A DNA stretch of 11,958 nucleotides from Bacteroidota bacterium (GCA_020047835.1 JAIFNJ010000020.1:1-11958); one strand, 5' to 3'; positions 1-7,955 are shown, numbered from the stretch's first letter. Made by a program: numbers and translations. The notes: a model not told the origin generated them from the letters alone.

Positions 1-2
1 TT

Positions 3-3000
3 ACCGGAATTGTTCAGGATGAAACCGGGTTTATGTGGTTTGCCACCCGAAATGGGTTATATCGTTATAATGGATATTCCTACAAGCTTTTTAAACACAG
101 CAAAACCGATAGTCTTTCATTGCCTTTCAACAGTATTGCCAGTTTATCCATCGATAATCAGCATAATATGTGGCTAAGTCCCTTTGATAAGTTGGCCATT
201 TTTACTAATGAGAAAAGGGTTTATAAATATCCAGAGCTTTTATCGCGAAATTATGATATGGGAGTTGAGGTGGTTCAAGATAAAAATAGCAATTATTGGG
301 TGGGCCCCACCGGTGAAGGTATTATCCACTATAACCCCAAAACGAATCAAATAACCTCTTATTCTAGCCCAATGCCATCATACTCAGGCAACTGTTGGAA
401 ATATCTTGATTCATTGCTCCTGAACAGCCAAGGTATTGCTGAAATACGGAATCCTCAAAATGACATGGATACTTCTACAACCATTAGAATAGCAGAAGAT
501 GGATATTTTCTGATTGCCTCCACTGGTGAAGCCGATACCCGGGGTATATATGATTACGGTTCGTTGGTTCAAAATAATTCAATCATTTGGCAATTATCAG
601 CTGTTAAAAGTATGTGGGCTGGTGGGACTGAAAAGAACCGATTTCAAGCAGAGCCTATATTTTTAAAAAAGGGAAATTATCAACTCACCTTTAAGTCGGA
701 TATGTCGCACAGTTGCAATAACTGGGAGGGCGATGCACCCAACAAAATTGATTATTGTGGTATTAAAATAGGTCCAATATCAAAACCAGAATATTCCAAA
801 ATACAAACCCACCTGCTTCAATCAGTTAACGATACTACTTTTATTGAATCGAATAACGTGAAAGACATTCTGGTGGATAATACAGGAAGTTTTTGGTTTC
901 TTAGCGATAAAGGCATTCATAAATACAATTATAAAAAGCATCTTTTTGAACTTTTCCCCATCGATTATCAAGCATTGCTTGGCAATGATACTCAACTGGA
1001 GTATTTAAATCTATTTCAGGACAAATCAGGGATTTTTTGGATAAGCTCAAACAATGGACTCATCAAATATGATAATATCTGGTCGCGGTTTGTTGTTTTT
1101 AAAAACTCAGCCCAAAAAGAGTTACTCACCAGTAACACCATTTATTCTTTGTTCGAGGATAACAACAATCATATTTGGATTGGCACTGATAAAGGCATCA
1201 CCATTTATGACAAGAACAAGAATTCATTCAATAAAGTTAAGGCAAACAACCACAACCGTTTGTATAACGATCGGATTATTCAAATTTTTGAAGATAAGGG
1301 AGGTAATATTTGGGTAGCCACTGCCGAAGGGTTGAACCGGCTCATTAAAGATCAGTTTACCTTTACCAATTTGGGTTTTGAAGCGGTTAATGAATTCCCG
1401 GTTGAATACGATGAAAACCATAATTTATGGATAGGCCTTGAAAATAAAATTATTAGATATTCTGTTTCTGATTTCACTAAAAAAGACTATGTATTACCCG
1501 ATAAGCTTTTCCCAAAAAATGATTTTGATGGAGAACGCGATTACATTATTTCGGATATGGTGCGAGGTGCAGATAATAGTATATGGTTGGCTATCGATAA
1601 TAAAATATGTCATTACAATATCATTGATTCGAAAATTGATGGTGTAAAAGAGGTAGGTGGCTTAATCGTGGGTAACGACAGTTTGAAAAACAACATTAAA
1701 CAGCTCATGTTTGGAAAGTCGAACCAATTGTACGCATTTTGTCCCAATGGTATTTATGAAATCAATCAAAATAAAAAGTCGATACAAACATTTTATTCTT
1801 TTAATCAGCAATACGATTTTATTGAAGATGTAGATCAAGGGTTTTTTAAAACTGCTTTAATCGATAGGAAAGGCAATATCTGGCTGCGCACTTCCCAAGG
1901 TATTTATCAGTTCAATACTACGCTGCGAAAGTTGGAATTGGTTTATGAATTTGATGATTTGGTAAAAGGGGGCCCTTTAACTAAAGGTGCCATGGATGTG
2001 GATAAGTATGGGAATTTGTGGTTTGCCACGTTACCCAATTTGCATGTGATTAACGGAGAAACGTTAAAACACCAGTCATATACTTGTCCAATGGAAAATG
2101 AATGGGGAACAGCCAATTGTAAAATGGGTAAAAACAATCTGTGGATATATAGCACCAATGGATTATATAGTTTTAACTCAGCCGACAGCTTATTCACATA
2201 CTATTCCGAAGAAAATGGTCTTGTTGTTAATAACATAAATGGCTTAGAGGAAGATAGCTTAGGCTATATTTGGTTAACTACAATAAAAGGTCTTTCAAAA
2301 CTAGATGTTAAAGAAGAAAAAGTTAAAAACTTTTTTACTGTTTCCGACTTTACCTACCATAGCTTTTTAGGAAATCCTGATGGATTTAAAATGCGTGATT
2401 CAGAATTTTTATTTTTCACAACAAATGGATTTTTAGCTTTCAATCCCGATAGCATTAATTCAAACATTCCTAAAGTGGTAATTGACAAGTTTACCATCCG
2501 GGGCAAGGAGTTTGAACTGGATAGCCTTATTTATTATAAAAAAGACATCCGCTTAAATTACAATCAAAACTTTATTGCTTTTGAGTTTGCCGTGCTTGAT
2601 TATACAGAACCGGCGATGAACCGTTATAAATTTAAACTGGAAGGCCTTGATGAGGATTGGAATTATCGGGATGCTGATGACCGCAAAGCTTCTTATTCCG
2701 GTATTGCACCCGGACATTATGTTTTAAAAGTAACCGGAGCAAATAACGATAAAGTTTGGAATAACGAAGGTGTTAGTATTTCAATTACTATAAAACCACC
2801 TTGGTATAAAACCATGCTAGCTTATGTTATTTACGTCCTGTTAACTACGGCAGCTATTTGGATGTTTATTCGGATTCGTGAAAAAAATCTGAAAGAGGAA
2901 AAACGCATTCTGGAACAAAAAGTAAAAGAGCGTACCGCTAAAATTGAGGCTCAAAAAGAAGAGATACAGGAGCAGCATAAAAATATTACAGCAAGTATTC

Positions 3001-3734
3001 ATTATGCCAAACGGATTCAATCGGCCATATTGCCTCCAACCGAACAAATTGAAGAAGTGGTGAATGAATTTTTTATTTTATTTCGGCCTAGAGATATTGT
3101 CAGTGGAGATTTTTACTGGGTTACCCGACGAAATGAAATTACAATTATTGTTGCGGCCGATTGCACCGGGCATGGTGTGCCGGGGGCATTTATGAGCATG
3201 TTGGGGGTAGCTTTTCTAAATGAGATTGTAAATAAAGAGGGCATTATTCAATCAAATTTGATTCTCGATAGGTTAAGGGAACAAATTATGCGCCAATTGC
3301 ACCAATCAGGAAAAGACGGAGAATCAAAAGATGGCATGGATATTTCACTATATGTGATCGATCACAAAAATATGAAATTACAGTATTCCGGTGCTTACAA
3401 TCCACTGTATTTGATACGTAACGACGAGTTAATAGAACTCAAAGGTGATCGGATGCCAATCGGGTACCACATAAAAAAAGATACGCCATTCTACTTGAAT
3501 GAAATGGATTTGTTTAAAGGCGACTGTCTTTACAATTCTTCTGATGGATACCCCGACCAATTTGGAGGTGAAGATGGCCGTAAATTTATGTCGAAAAACT
3601 TCAGGGAATTGCTCCTAAGCATTCATAAGAATCCGATGTGCGAGCAGCGCGAAATCCTGGACAAAAAGTTTGATGAATGGCGCGGTGAGATTGAACAAAT
3701 TGATGATGTGGTAGTAGTGGGAGTGAGGGTGTAA
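3..3734 (+). CDS. Propeller/Y_Y_Y sensor with SpoIIE-type PP2C phosphatase output (5' partial)
   Basis: The frame is open from base 3, and the residues before the first ATG (position 33) already form a propeller motif, so the true start, probably with a signal peptide, lies outside the window. Numbering from that ATG: two-component-regulator propeller blades (W-[IVF]-x-T-x-x-G-[IL]-x-x-[YF] type) recur from 1 to about 765; residues 110-275 are an insertion between blades; a Y_Y_Y domain spans about 812-921; one membrane helix lies at about 927-946; a charged coiled coil covers 947-985; a PP2C/SpoIIE phosphatase fills 1013-1233. Metal-binding acidic residues are present in GDFYW (D1026), ADCTGHG (D1043), SSDGYPDQ (D1171) and IDDVVVVG (D1224/D1225). 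Inference: an extracytoplasmic ligand signal controls a cytoplasmic Ser/Thr phosphatase, perhaps acting on an anti-sigma-antagonist; no such partner is encoded nearby. No histidine kinase or HTH output is present, unlike classic hybrid two-component systems. The gene converges with hydF. Confidence 0.9.
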   Translation, partial: TGIVQDETGFMWFATRNGLYRYNGYSYKLFKHSKTDSLSLPFNSIASLSIDNQHNMWLSPFDKLAIFTNEKRVYKYPELLSRNYDMGVEVVQDKNSNYWVGPTGEGIIHYNPKTNQITSYSSPMPSYSGNCWKYLDSLLLNSQGIAEIRNPQNDMDTSTTIRIAEDGYFLIASTGEADTRGIYDYGSLVQNNSIIWQLSAVKSMWAGGTEKNRFQAEPIFLKKGNYQLTFKSDMSHSCNNWEGDAPNKIDYCGIKIGPISKPEYSKIQTHLLQSVNDTTFIESNNVKDILVDNTGSFWFLSDKGIHKYNYKKHLFELFPIDYQALLGNDTQLEYLNLFQDKSGIFWISSNNGLIKYDNIWSRFVVFKNSAQKELLTSNTIYSLFEDNNNHIWIGTDKGITIYDKNKNSFNKVKANNHNRLYNDRIIQIFEDKGGNIWVATAEGLNRLIKDQFTFTNLGFEAVNEFPVEYDENHNLWIGLENKIIRYSVSDFTKKDYVLPDKLFPKNDFDGERDYIISDMVRGADNSIWLAIDNKICHYNIIDSKIDGVKEVGGLIVGNDSLKNNIKQLMFGKSNQLYAFCPNGIYEINQNKKSIQTFYSFNQQYDFIEDVDQGFFKTALIDRKGNIWLRTSQGIYQFNTTLRKLELVYEFDDLVKGGPLTKGAMDVDKYGNLWFATLPNLHVINGETLKHQSYTCPMENEWGTANCKMGKNNLWIYSTNGLYSFNSADSLFTYYSEENGLVVNNINGLEEDSLGYIWLTTIKGLSKLDVKEEKVKNFFTVSDFTYHSFLGNPDGFKMRDSEFLFFTTNGFLAFNPDSINSNIPKVVIDKFTIRGKEFELDSLIYYKKDIRLNYNQNFIAFEFAVLDYTEPAMNRYKFKLEGLDEDWNYRDADDRKASYSGIAPGHYVLKVTGANNDKVWNNEGVSISITIKPPWYKTMLAYVIYVLLTTAAIWMFIRIREKNLKEEKRILEQKVKERTAKIEAQKEEIQEQHKNITASIHYAKRIQSAILPPTEQIEEVVNEFFILFRPRDIVSGDFYWVTRRNEITIIVAADCTGHGVPGAFMSMLGVAFLNEIVNKEGIIQSNLILDRLREQIMRQLHQSGKDGESKDGMDISLYVIDHKNMKLQYSGAYNPLYLIRNDELIELKGDRMPIGYHIKKDTPFYLNEMDLFKGDCLYNSSDGYPDQFGGEDGRKFMSKNFRELLLSIHKNPMCEQREILDKKFDEWRGEIEQIDDVVVVGVRV

Positions 3735-3774
3735 ACAATGTGAAGTTATTCTTTAAAAGTATGCGGGTAGGGAA

Positions 3775-3865
3775 AGTCTCTGGGCTCTAGTTTCTGGTTG
3801 CTGGTCTCTAGTTACTGGGTTCTATACTCTAATCTCTAAACTCTGTCTTCCAGCCTCGGTCTTCT
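3775..3865. repeat. Degenerate 7-bp tandem array (13 units) between convergent genes
   Basis: Thirteen consecutive heptamers can be laid out without a gap: AGTCTCT, GGGCTCT, AGTTTCT, GGTTGCT, GGTCTCT, AGTTACT, GGGTTCT, ATACTCT, AATCTCT, AAACTCT, GTCTTCC, AGCCTCG, GTCTTCT. The plus-strand consensus is about RGTYTCT. The last unit runs into the hydF stop codon (3864-3866). The array fills most of the 129-bp space between the sensor gene and hydF, which converge here. It resembles in style the short heptanucleotide tandem repeats known from cyanobacterial intergenic regions; its function is unknown. No strong hairpin terminator is visible for either gene. Confidence 0.8.
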
Positions 3866-5090
3866 ACAAATAATCCAAAGAATCACGGTCTAAAGTAACA
3901 AATGGAGCTACTGCCCGTTCAAAAATACCATGCATGTAAGCTATGGCCATACCGTAATTGGTTACCGGTATTCCGGCATCAACTGCAGGTTTTAACCGGC
4001 TGATGAGCTGTTTACGGGTTATCATACAGCCACCGCACTGAATTACCAGGGCATACTCTGAAATATCTCGAGGAATCTGGCTTAAACCAGCCACCACTTC
4101 ATAAGTTAATTTTTTACCGCTGTAATTACTTAACCATCGGGGTATTTTAATTCGCCCAATATCGTCGCATGAAACGTGGTGCGAGCATGATTCAAGAATA
4201 AGAACTTTATCTCCATCATTGAGTTTTGAAAGATGCGGCGTACCTTTCAAATAGCTATGAAAATCGCCTTTGTAGCGGGCCAATACTGTGCTAAAGCTGG
4301 TGAGTGGAATATGCTCCGGAACCGATGCTCCGGCTTTTAAAAATACTTGGCTATCGGTAATTACTAATGCTGGTTCAGGACTCAGCTGCTTGAGCAAAGC
4401 ATCCACTTCCCGTTCTTTACACACCACAGCAATGGCATCGTTGTCCAAAATATCTCGGATGACTTGTATCTGTGGTAAAATTAACCTCCCTTCAGGGGCT
4501 TCCACATCAATAGGGGTAATAAGTAGTACCAAATCACCTTGCTTAATAATATCGCCTACCAACGACTTGCTCAAGTATGCCGATTCCGGAATTCCTGCAC
4601 GGATAATGGAAACGAGTTCATCGCGCGAATAGCCTTGAATGGTACTGAAATTAATGAGTTCCTGATTAAAATCCAGTTTGATTTGTTCAGCCAATATATA
4701 ATTAAATTCTACTTCATCGGCTTTATTATGGATAATAAGAAACGGAACATCATAGTTGTTAAGTTCTTTTATCACCTTTTCCTCTGGGTCTCCAAACTCG
4801 TTATTGGTTATAATAAGTAGTGCAAAGTCAATGGTTTTAATAGTCTCGTAGCTTTTTTTAATCCGTTTCAACCCAAGCTCACCACTATCGTCAATACCGG
4901 CGGTATCAATAATTACCACGGGTCCAATACCAGCTATTTCCATCGACTTTTTTACCGGATCAGTAGTGGTGCCGGCAACTTCTGAAACAATGGACAAATC
5001 CTGTTGTGCTAAAAAATTTATCAGGGAACTTTTACCGTTATTCCTGCGCCCAAAAATTCCGATATGTGGTTTGGAATCTTTTCCTTTCAT
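3864..5090 (-). CDS. hydF: [FeFe]-hydrogenase H-cluster maturation GTPase HydF
   Basis: HydF is the scaffold GTPase that receives the 2Fe precursor made with HydG and HydE and delivers it to apo-hydrogenase. The 408-residue length fits the family. An N-terminal Ras-like GTPase domain shows the P-loop G14-RRNN-GKSS, the switch TTTDP (41-45), DTAG (62-65) and NKAD (122-125). A middle dimerisation region follows, then the C-terminal cluster-binding domain with C302-x-H304 and C352-GG-C355, the expected [4Fe-4S] ligand pattern. The ATG at 5090 places the P-loop at the normal distance from the N-terminus. It is last in a minus-strand operon, 20 nt after the thioesterase gene. Its presence implies an [FeFe]-hydrogenase plus HydE and HydG elsewhere in the genome, and hence an anaerobic, H2-cycling lifestyle. 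None of these partners is in the window. Confidence 0.96.
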   Translation of the reverse strand: MKGKDSKPHIGIFGRRNNGKSSLINFLAQQDLSIVSEVAGTTTDPVKKSMEIAGIGPVVIIDTAGIDDSGELGLKRIKKSYETIKTIDFALLIITNNEFGDPEEKVIKELNNYDVPFLIIHNKADEVEFNYILAEQIKLDFNQELINFSTIQGYSRDELVSIIRAGIPESAYLSKSLVGDIIKQGDLVLLITPIDVEAPEGRLILPQIQVIRDILDNDAIAVVCKEREVDALLKQLSPEPALVITDSQVFLKAGASVPEHIPLTSFSTVLARYKGDFHSYLKGTPHLSKLNDGDKVLILESCSHHVSCDDIGRIKIPRWLSNYSGKKLTYEVVAGLSQIPRDISEYALVIQCGGCMITRKQLISRLKPAVDAGIPVTNYGMAIAYMHGIFERAVAPFVTLDRDSLDYL

Positions 5091-5110
5091 ACCAAGGTTT
5101 TTAAATAAGA

Positions 5111-5521
5111 TTACCCATTTTGCAAAATCGCCTTATCCAATTCTTCCGAAATTCCCAATTTTCCATTCACCACTGTTACGGCAGTTATGATGGCTTTAAC
5201 GCAAACTTTTTCATCAGGCAACCTGTAAATATCCTGATAAAAAAGGTATTTGATGCCTTCTTTTCTTGCATTCATCCGGCAAATAAATTCATCGCCACTT
5301 TTTAGCGGGGTTTTATATTGAATATCAGCCCGGGCAACTACAGCCATTATTCCTCTTTTGAATAATTCGGCAAAATCGAGTCCAATGGAATTCAAAAACT
5401 CGTGCCGTGTATGCTCCAAATAATTCTGATAAACCGAATTGTTGACCACTCCTTGCAGGTCACATTCATAATCACGAACCTTAAATTTTAATTCAAATTG
5501 GTAATTGGGGGAATCGCTCAT
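5111..5521 (-). CDS. Acyl-CoA thioesterase, hotdog fold (YbgC/4-hydroxybenzoyl-CoA thioesterase type)
   Basis: This 136-residue protein has the single-hotdog size of the YbgC/FadM/4HBT family, which hydrolyses acyl-CoA or acyl-ACP thioesters in the cytoplasm. The N-terminal signature is clear: VRDYECD-LQGVVNN followed by YQNYLEHTRHEFL (residues 15-43). D21 sits where the family has its catalytic aspartate (DxxGVV). The substrate cannot be read from the sequence. The gene lies between aspA (17-nt gap) and hydF (20-nt gap), so all three are very likely co-transcribed. A thioesterase has no established role in H-cluster assembly; it may be a passenger in the operon. The ATG at 5521 has only an A/T-rich leader and no Shine-Dalgarno, as is usual in Bacteroidota. 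Confidence 0.88.
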   Translation of the reverse strand: MSDSPNYQFELKFKVRDYECDLQGVVNNSVYQNYLEHTRHEFLNSIGLDFAELFKRGIMAVVARADIQYKTPLKSGDEFICRMNARKEGIKYLFYQDIYRLPDEKVCVKAIITAVTVVNGKLGISEELDKAILQNG

Positions 5522-5538
5522 TTATCTATTAATTAATT

Positions 5539-6975
5539 TTATAAGTCTTTAACCGAAAAACCTTTCTGCAGAAGCATTCCGGGCTCCATAAATTGGGTTA
5601 ATTTTTGGTTTTCGATAACCGGATTTAATTCGTTGGCCTTAAAAATTGTGCAATGGTTTTCGCGCATGGTTTTGGCCAAGAGTGTTGCTTTGTGGTATCC
5701 AATTACAGGCAATAAAGCGGTACAAACCGACGGACTTTGATAAAGATTTTTGGCAGCTACTTGTTCATTTACAATCAGCCCTTTCAGTAAATTATTGGCA
5801 AGAGTATGGTTGCAGGCAATAAGTAATTTAAGGCTTTCAATAAATGCATGCCCCAATGTGGGCAGATAAGCATTAAGTTCCAAAGTCCCCATGGCTGCTA
5901 AATGTGTAATCAATGCGTCATTGCTGTATATTTTGTGTGCAGCCGATACAACAAACTCTGGTATCACCGGATTCACCTTTCCCGGCATTATGGAACTTCC
6001 AGTTTGCCGGGCAGGAATTTCCAACTCTTTTTGTTGCATCAGGTCGGAGCTCAATAAGCGGAAGTCGTTAACCATTTTTTCCAAGGTAACTGCATGAGCT
6101 TTTAAAATGGCATGTACTTCAACCAAAGAATCCTGATTGCTGGTAGCTTCGGTAAGATTTTCGTTTTGGGTAATGGGCAAGCCGGTAAGTTTTTTAAGTT
6201 CGGTTACCACTTCCATGATAAAATAGCGGGGAATGGCAATTCCGGTTCCGGTTGCCCCACCGCCAAGATTAACGGTTTTAATCCGTTCTTTAGCTTTTGA
6301 TACCCGCCACCAGTCGCGCGATAGGGCATCGTTGTAAGAACCAAACAAGTTTCCAAACGACGAAGGTACTGCTTGCTGCATTTGTGTGTAACCAATGCGT
6401 AAACTGTTTCGATACTTGTTTTCCAAATGCTCCAGTGGTTTCCTCATTTGGTTAATGGAATCTTCTAACTCATTCAACAGTTGCATAACTGCAACTTTGA
6501 GGGCAGTGGGTATTACATCGTTGGTCGATTGGAATATATTGGCCTGTTCAATGGGGTCAATAGTAGCATAATCACCTTTTTTACAGTCTAATATTTCAAG
6601 GGCTACATTGGTAATAATTTCATTTACATTCATGTTAATACTGGTACCAGCTCCTCCTTGAATGGCGGGGACAATAAATTGGTTGAAATAGGCACCTTGG
6701 CTTACTTGGATGCTTGCCTGAATCAATGCTTCTAAAATTTTATCATTAGGCAGATTTAGGACTTCCGCTTTCGATGGATATTTTTCGTTTACTGCTTTTT
6801 TGTATGATTTCACCGTAAGGTAACAAGCCTGTTTTACCAAGCCAATTGCTTGATACCATTCTTTGGAAAACTGGGTGTTATCGGGAAAATTTTCACAAGC
6901 CCTCACGGAATGAATTCCGTAATAAGCCTCCTTCGGCAGTAGCTTTTCACCAATGAAATCGATTTCTATTCTCAT
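5539..6975 (-). CDS. aspA: Aspartate ammonia-lyase (aspartase)-like enzyme, hydF-linked
   Basis: The protein (478 residues, normal for aspartase) belongs to the aspartase/fumarase superfamily; aspartase converts L-aspartate to fumarate and ammonia. Visible motifs: YYGIHSVRA (18-26, with the substrate-binding arginine position R25), GGAGTSINMN (106-115), QSTND (149-153), YTQMQQAVP (196-204) and the catalytic-loop signature GSSIMPGKVNP (326-336, with the serine base and K333/N335). The TQ at 197-198 favours aspartase over fumarase, which has TH there. Odd points: the normally well-conserved SGPRxG segment before the GSS loop reads SDLMQQ (310-315), and GRTQ is GYTQ. It is first in the operon with the thioesterase and hydF. 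Aspartase genes recur beside hydrogenase-maturation genes in other anaerobes, and the ammonia could serve the azadithiolate bridge of the H-cluster; that role is inference. Exact substrate is less certain than family. Confidence 0.85.
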   Translation of the reverse strand: MRIEIDFIGEKLLPKEAYYGIHSVRACENFPDNTQFSKEWYQAIGLVKQACYLTVKSYKKAVNEKYPSKAEVLNLPNDKILEALIQASIQVSQGAYFNQFIVPAIQGGAGTSINMNVNEIITNVALEILDCKKGDYATIDPIEQANIFQSTNDVIPTALKVAVMQLLNELEDSINQMRKPLEHLENKYRNSLRIGYTQMQQAVPSSFGNLFGSYNDALSRDWWRVSKAKERIKTVNLGGGATGTGIAIPRYFIMEVVTELKKLTGLPITQNENLTEATSNQDSLVEVHAILKAHAVTLEKMVNDFRLLSSDLMQQKELEIPARQTGSSIMPGKVNPVIPEFVVSAAHKIYSNDALITHLAAMGTLELNAYLPTLGHAFIESLKLLIACNHTLANNLLKGLIVNEQVAAKNLYQSPSVCTALLPVIGYHKATLLAKTMRENHCTIFKANELNPVIENQKLTQFMEPGMLLQKGFSVKDL

Positions 6976-7132
6976 TCCAACAAATAAATTTCTTGCTAAA
7001 TTAGAACAAAGAATGCTATTTACCTACAAAAAAGCGATAGGAACATGTGCCTTTTCAAGGTTTAGATAGAGCTTAATGGCCGTATGAAAACATTGGTTTC
7101 CTAGTGATAATGAATTTCAGGAATAAACCAAA

Positions 7133-7147
7133 CTTCATTAAATGAAG
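7133..7147. repeat. Short perfect palindrome
   Basis: CTTCATT-A-AATGAAG: 7-bp arms around one base. It abuts and shares two bases with the larger inverted repeat to its right. It may be a protein-binding site or part of a terminator; the role is not known. Confidence 0.5.
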
Positions 7148-7200
7148 AAAGGATTGTTGTGAATTTGAATTCTACAAACAATCCTTTCTGATTTATTTTT
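7146..7200. terminator. Strong inverted repeat, putative intrinsic terminator
   Basis: The arms AGAAAGGATTGTT (7146-7158) and AACAATCCTTTCT (7177-7189) are perfectly complementary over 13 bp, with a further GT/AC pairing past a one-base bulge. On the plus strand the stem is followed by a T-rich run (7192-7200), the classic intrinsic-terminator layout. No plus-strand gene ends here. Its likelier use is to end the minus-strand transcript of the secreted-protein gene, whose stop is about 110 nt away, or to shield the hydF operon; on that strand the T-run is weak. The hairpin is certain; the direction of use is not. Confidence 0.6.
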
Positions 7201-7206
7201 GGATAG

Positions 7207-7248
7207 TTGGGATTCGGTAAGTTGCCTATTTTAGGCAGTCAATCCCAA
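7207..7248. repeat. Nested inverted repeat (stem within stem)
   Basis: Outer arms TTGGGATT (7207-7214) and AATCCCAA (7241-7248) enclose inner arms TGCCTA (7223-7228) and TAGGCA (7232-7237) around a TTT loop, with an asymmetric internal bulge of 8 and 3 nt. It lies 51 nt beyond the stop codon of the secreted-protein gene (7299) and could be a 3'-UTR structure or part of a double terminator. The remaining bases of the 323-bp gap between 6976 and 7298 show no gene: frames are short and no RNA gene was recognised. Confidence 0.55.
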
Positions 7249-7298
7249 TGGTGCGTCAATAGTTAGTTGACAATGGAAGGTTTTGTTTTTTGTGTTAA

Positions 7299-7955
7299 TT
7301 AACGTTGGTTTAAAAAGTCGAAAGCAAAGTCTCCATTATCCGACGATACTACTATTTGATATTTTCCGGTTTTAACTTCTGAGAAGTCGAATGTTTTTTT
7401 ATTGGTTTCATCATTTACTCTTGTTGAATACAATTCTTCGCCAACCGGACTTAATACCCGTATTGAATAATACTTGTTTTCAGTGTTTGGAAGCATTAAA
7501 TGAGCTCTTTGACCAACAACGTTAAATTCTGGTGCGGCAACTTCATCGTTAGTTATTTTAACTTTACCTTTTGAAATTTCAAAGCTGCGTTCCACTTCAT
7601 CTTTATTGCTTTTCACACGCAAGGTATATTCACCATCTTTCAAACGTGAAAAATCGAATACTTTTGAAAATTGTTCTGGTGATTCCAACAAAGCATCATA
7701 ATATACCGTCATACCATTGGTGCTTTCTACCGTAAGGGTATATTTACCATCTTCCATGCCAACTAATTTTACCGATGCATGATAATCTTTATTCATCGCT
7801 TGCATCTCCACTTTTCCTTTTTTCGACACTTTGTTGCGTTCTTTTGCTGATGAAAATAAAGGCAATAATAATAGGGCACTAATTAACATACTAAAAAGTA
7901 CTGTGAGGGCTCTTGATCTAATCAGGTTCACCTCGGTTGTTTTTACATTTTTCAT
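7299..7955 (-). CDS. Secreted protein of unknown function with duplicated beta module
   Basis: No named family was recognised. The 218-residue product begins with a basic stretch and a hydrophobic segment (about 17-34, ending LFSSA-KE), read as a signal peptide. Two similar modules follow: about 59-128, with FDFSRLKDGEYTLRV, and about 143-214, with FDFSEVKTGKYQIVV. A further GKYTLTV lies at 70-76. The pattern of a V-F-D-F-S-x-[LV]-K-x-G-x-Y turn followed by a beta strand resembles type IX secretion sorting domains and small Bacteroidota beta-sandwich proteins, but a true C-terminal sorting signal is not proven. Alternatively it is a periplasmic structural or binding protein. It is a single gene, with a candidate promoter at 7987-7994 and strong inverted repeats downstream. 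The translation start is the ATG at 7955; no Shine-Dalgarno is visible. Confidence 0.8.
   Translation of the reverse strand: MKNVKTTEVNLIRSRALTVLFSMLISALLLLPLFSSAKERNKVSKKGKVEMQAMNKDYHASVKLVGMEDGKYTLTVESTNGMTVYYDALLESPEQFSKVFDFSRLKDGEYTLRVKSNKDEVERSFEISKGKVKITNDEVAAPEFNVVGQRAHLMLPNTENKYYSIRVLSPVGEELYSTRVNDETNKKTFDFSEVKTGKYQIVVSSDNGDFAFDFLNQR

Noticed and set aside
6973..7006. Possible promoter for the aspA operon: minus-strand TTTATTTG at 6981-6988 with a TTTG 18 nt further upstream.
   Set aside because: The -7 box has one mismatch, the spacing is short, and the transcript would start at or beyond the aspA ATG, making it leaderless. Not enough to annotate.
7206..7249. Resemblance of the nested inverted repeat to an integron attC site.
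   Set aside because: The outer arms do not fit RYYYAAC/GTTRRRY, the structure is too short, and there is no integrase or cassette array.
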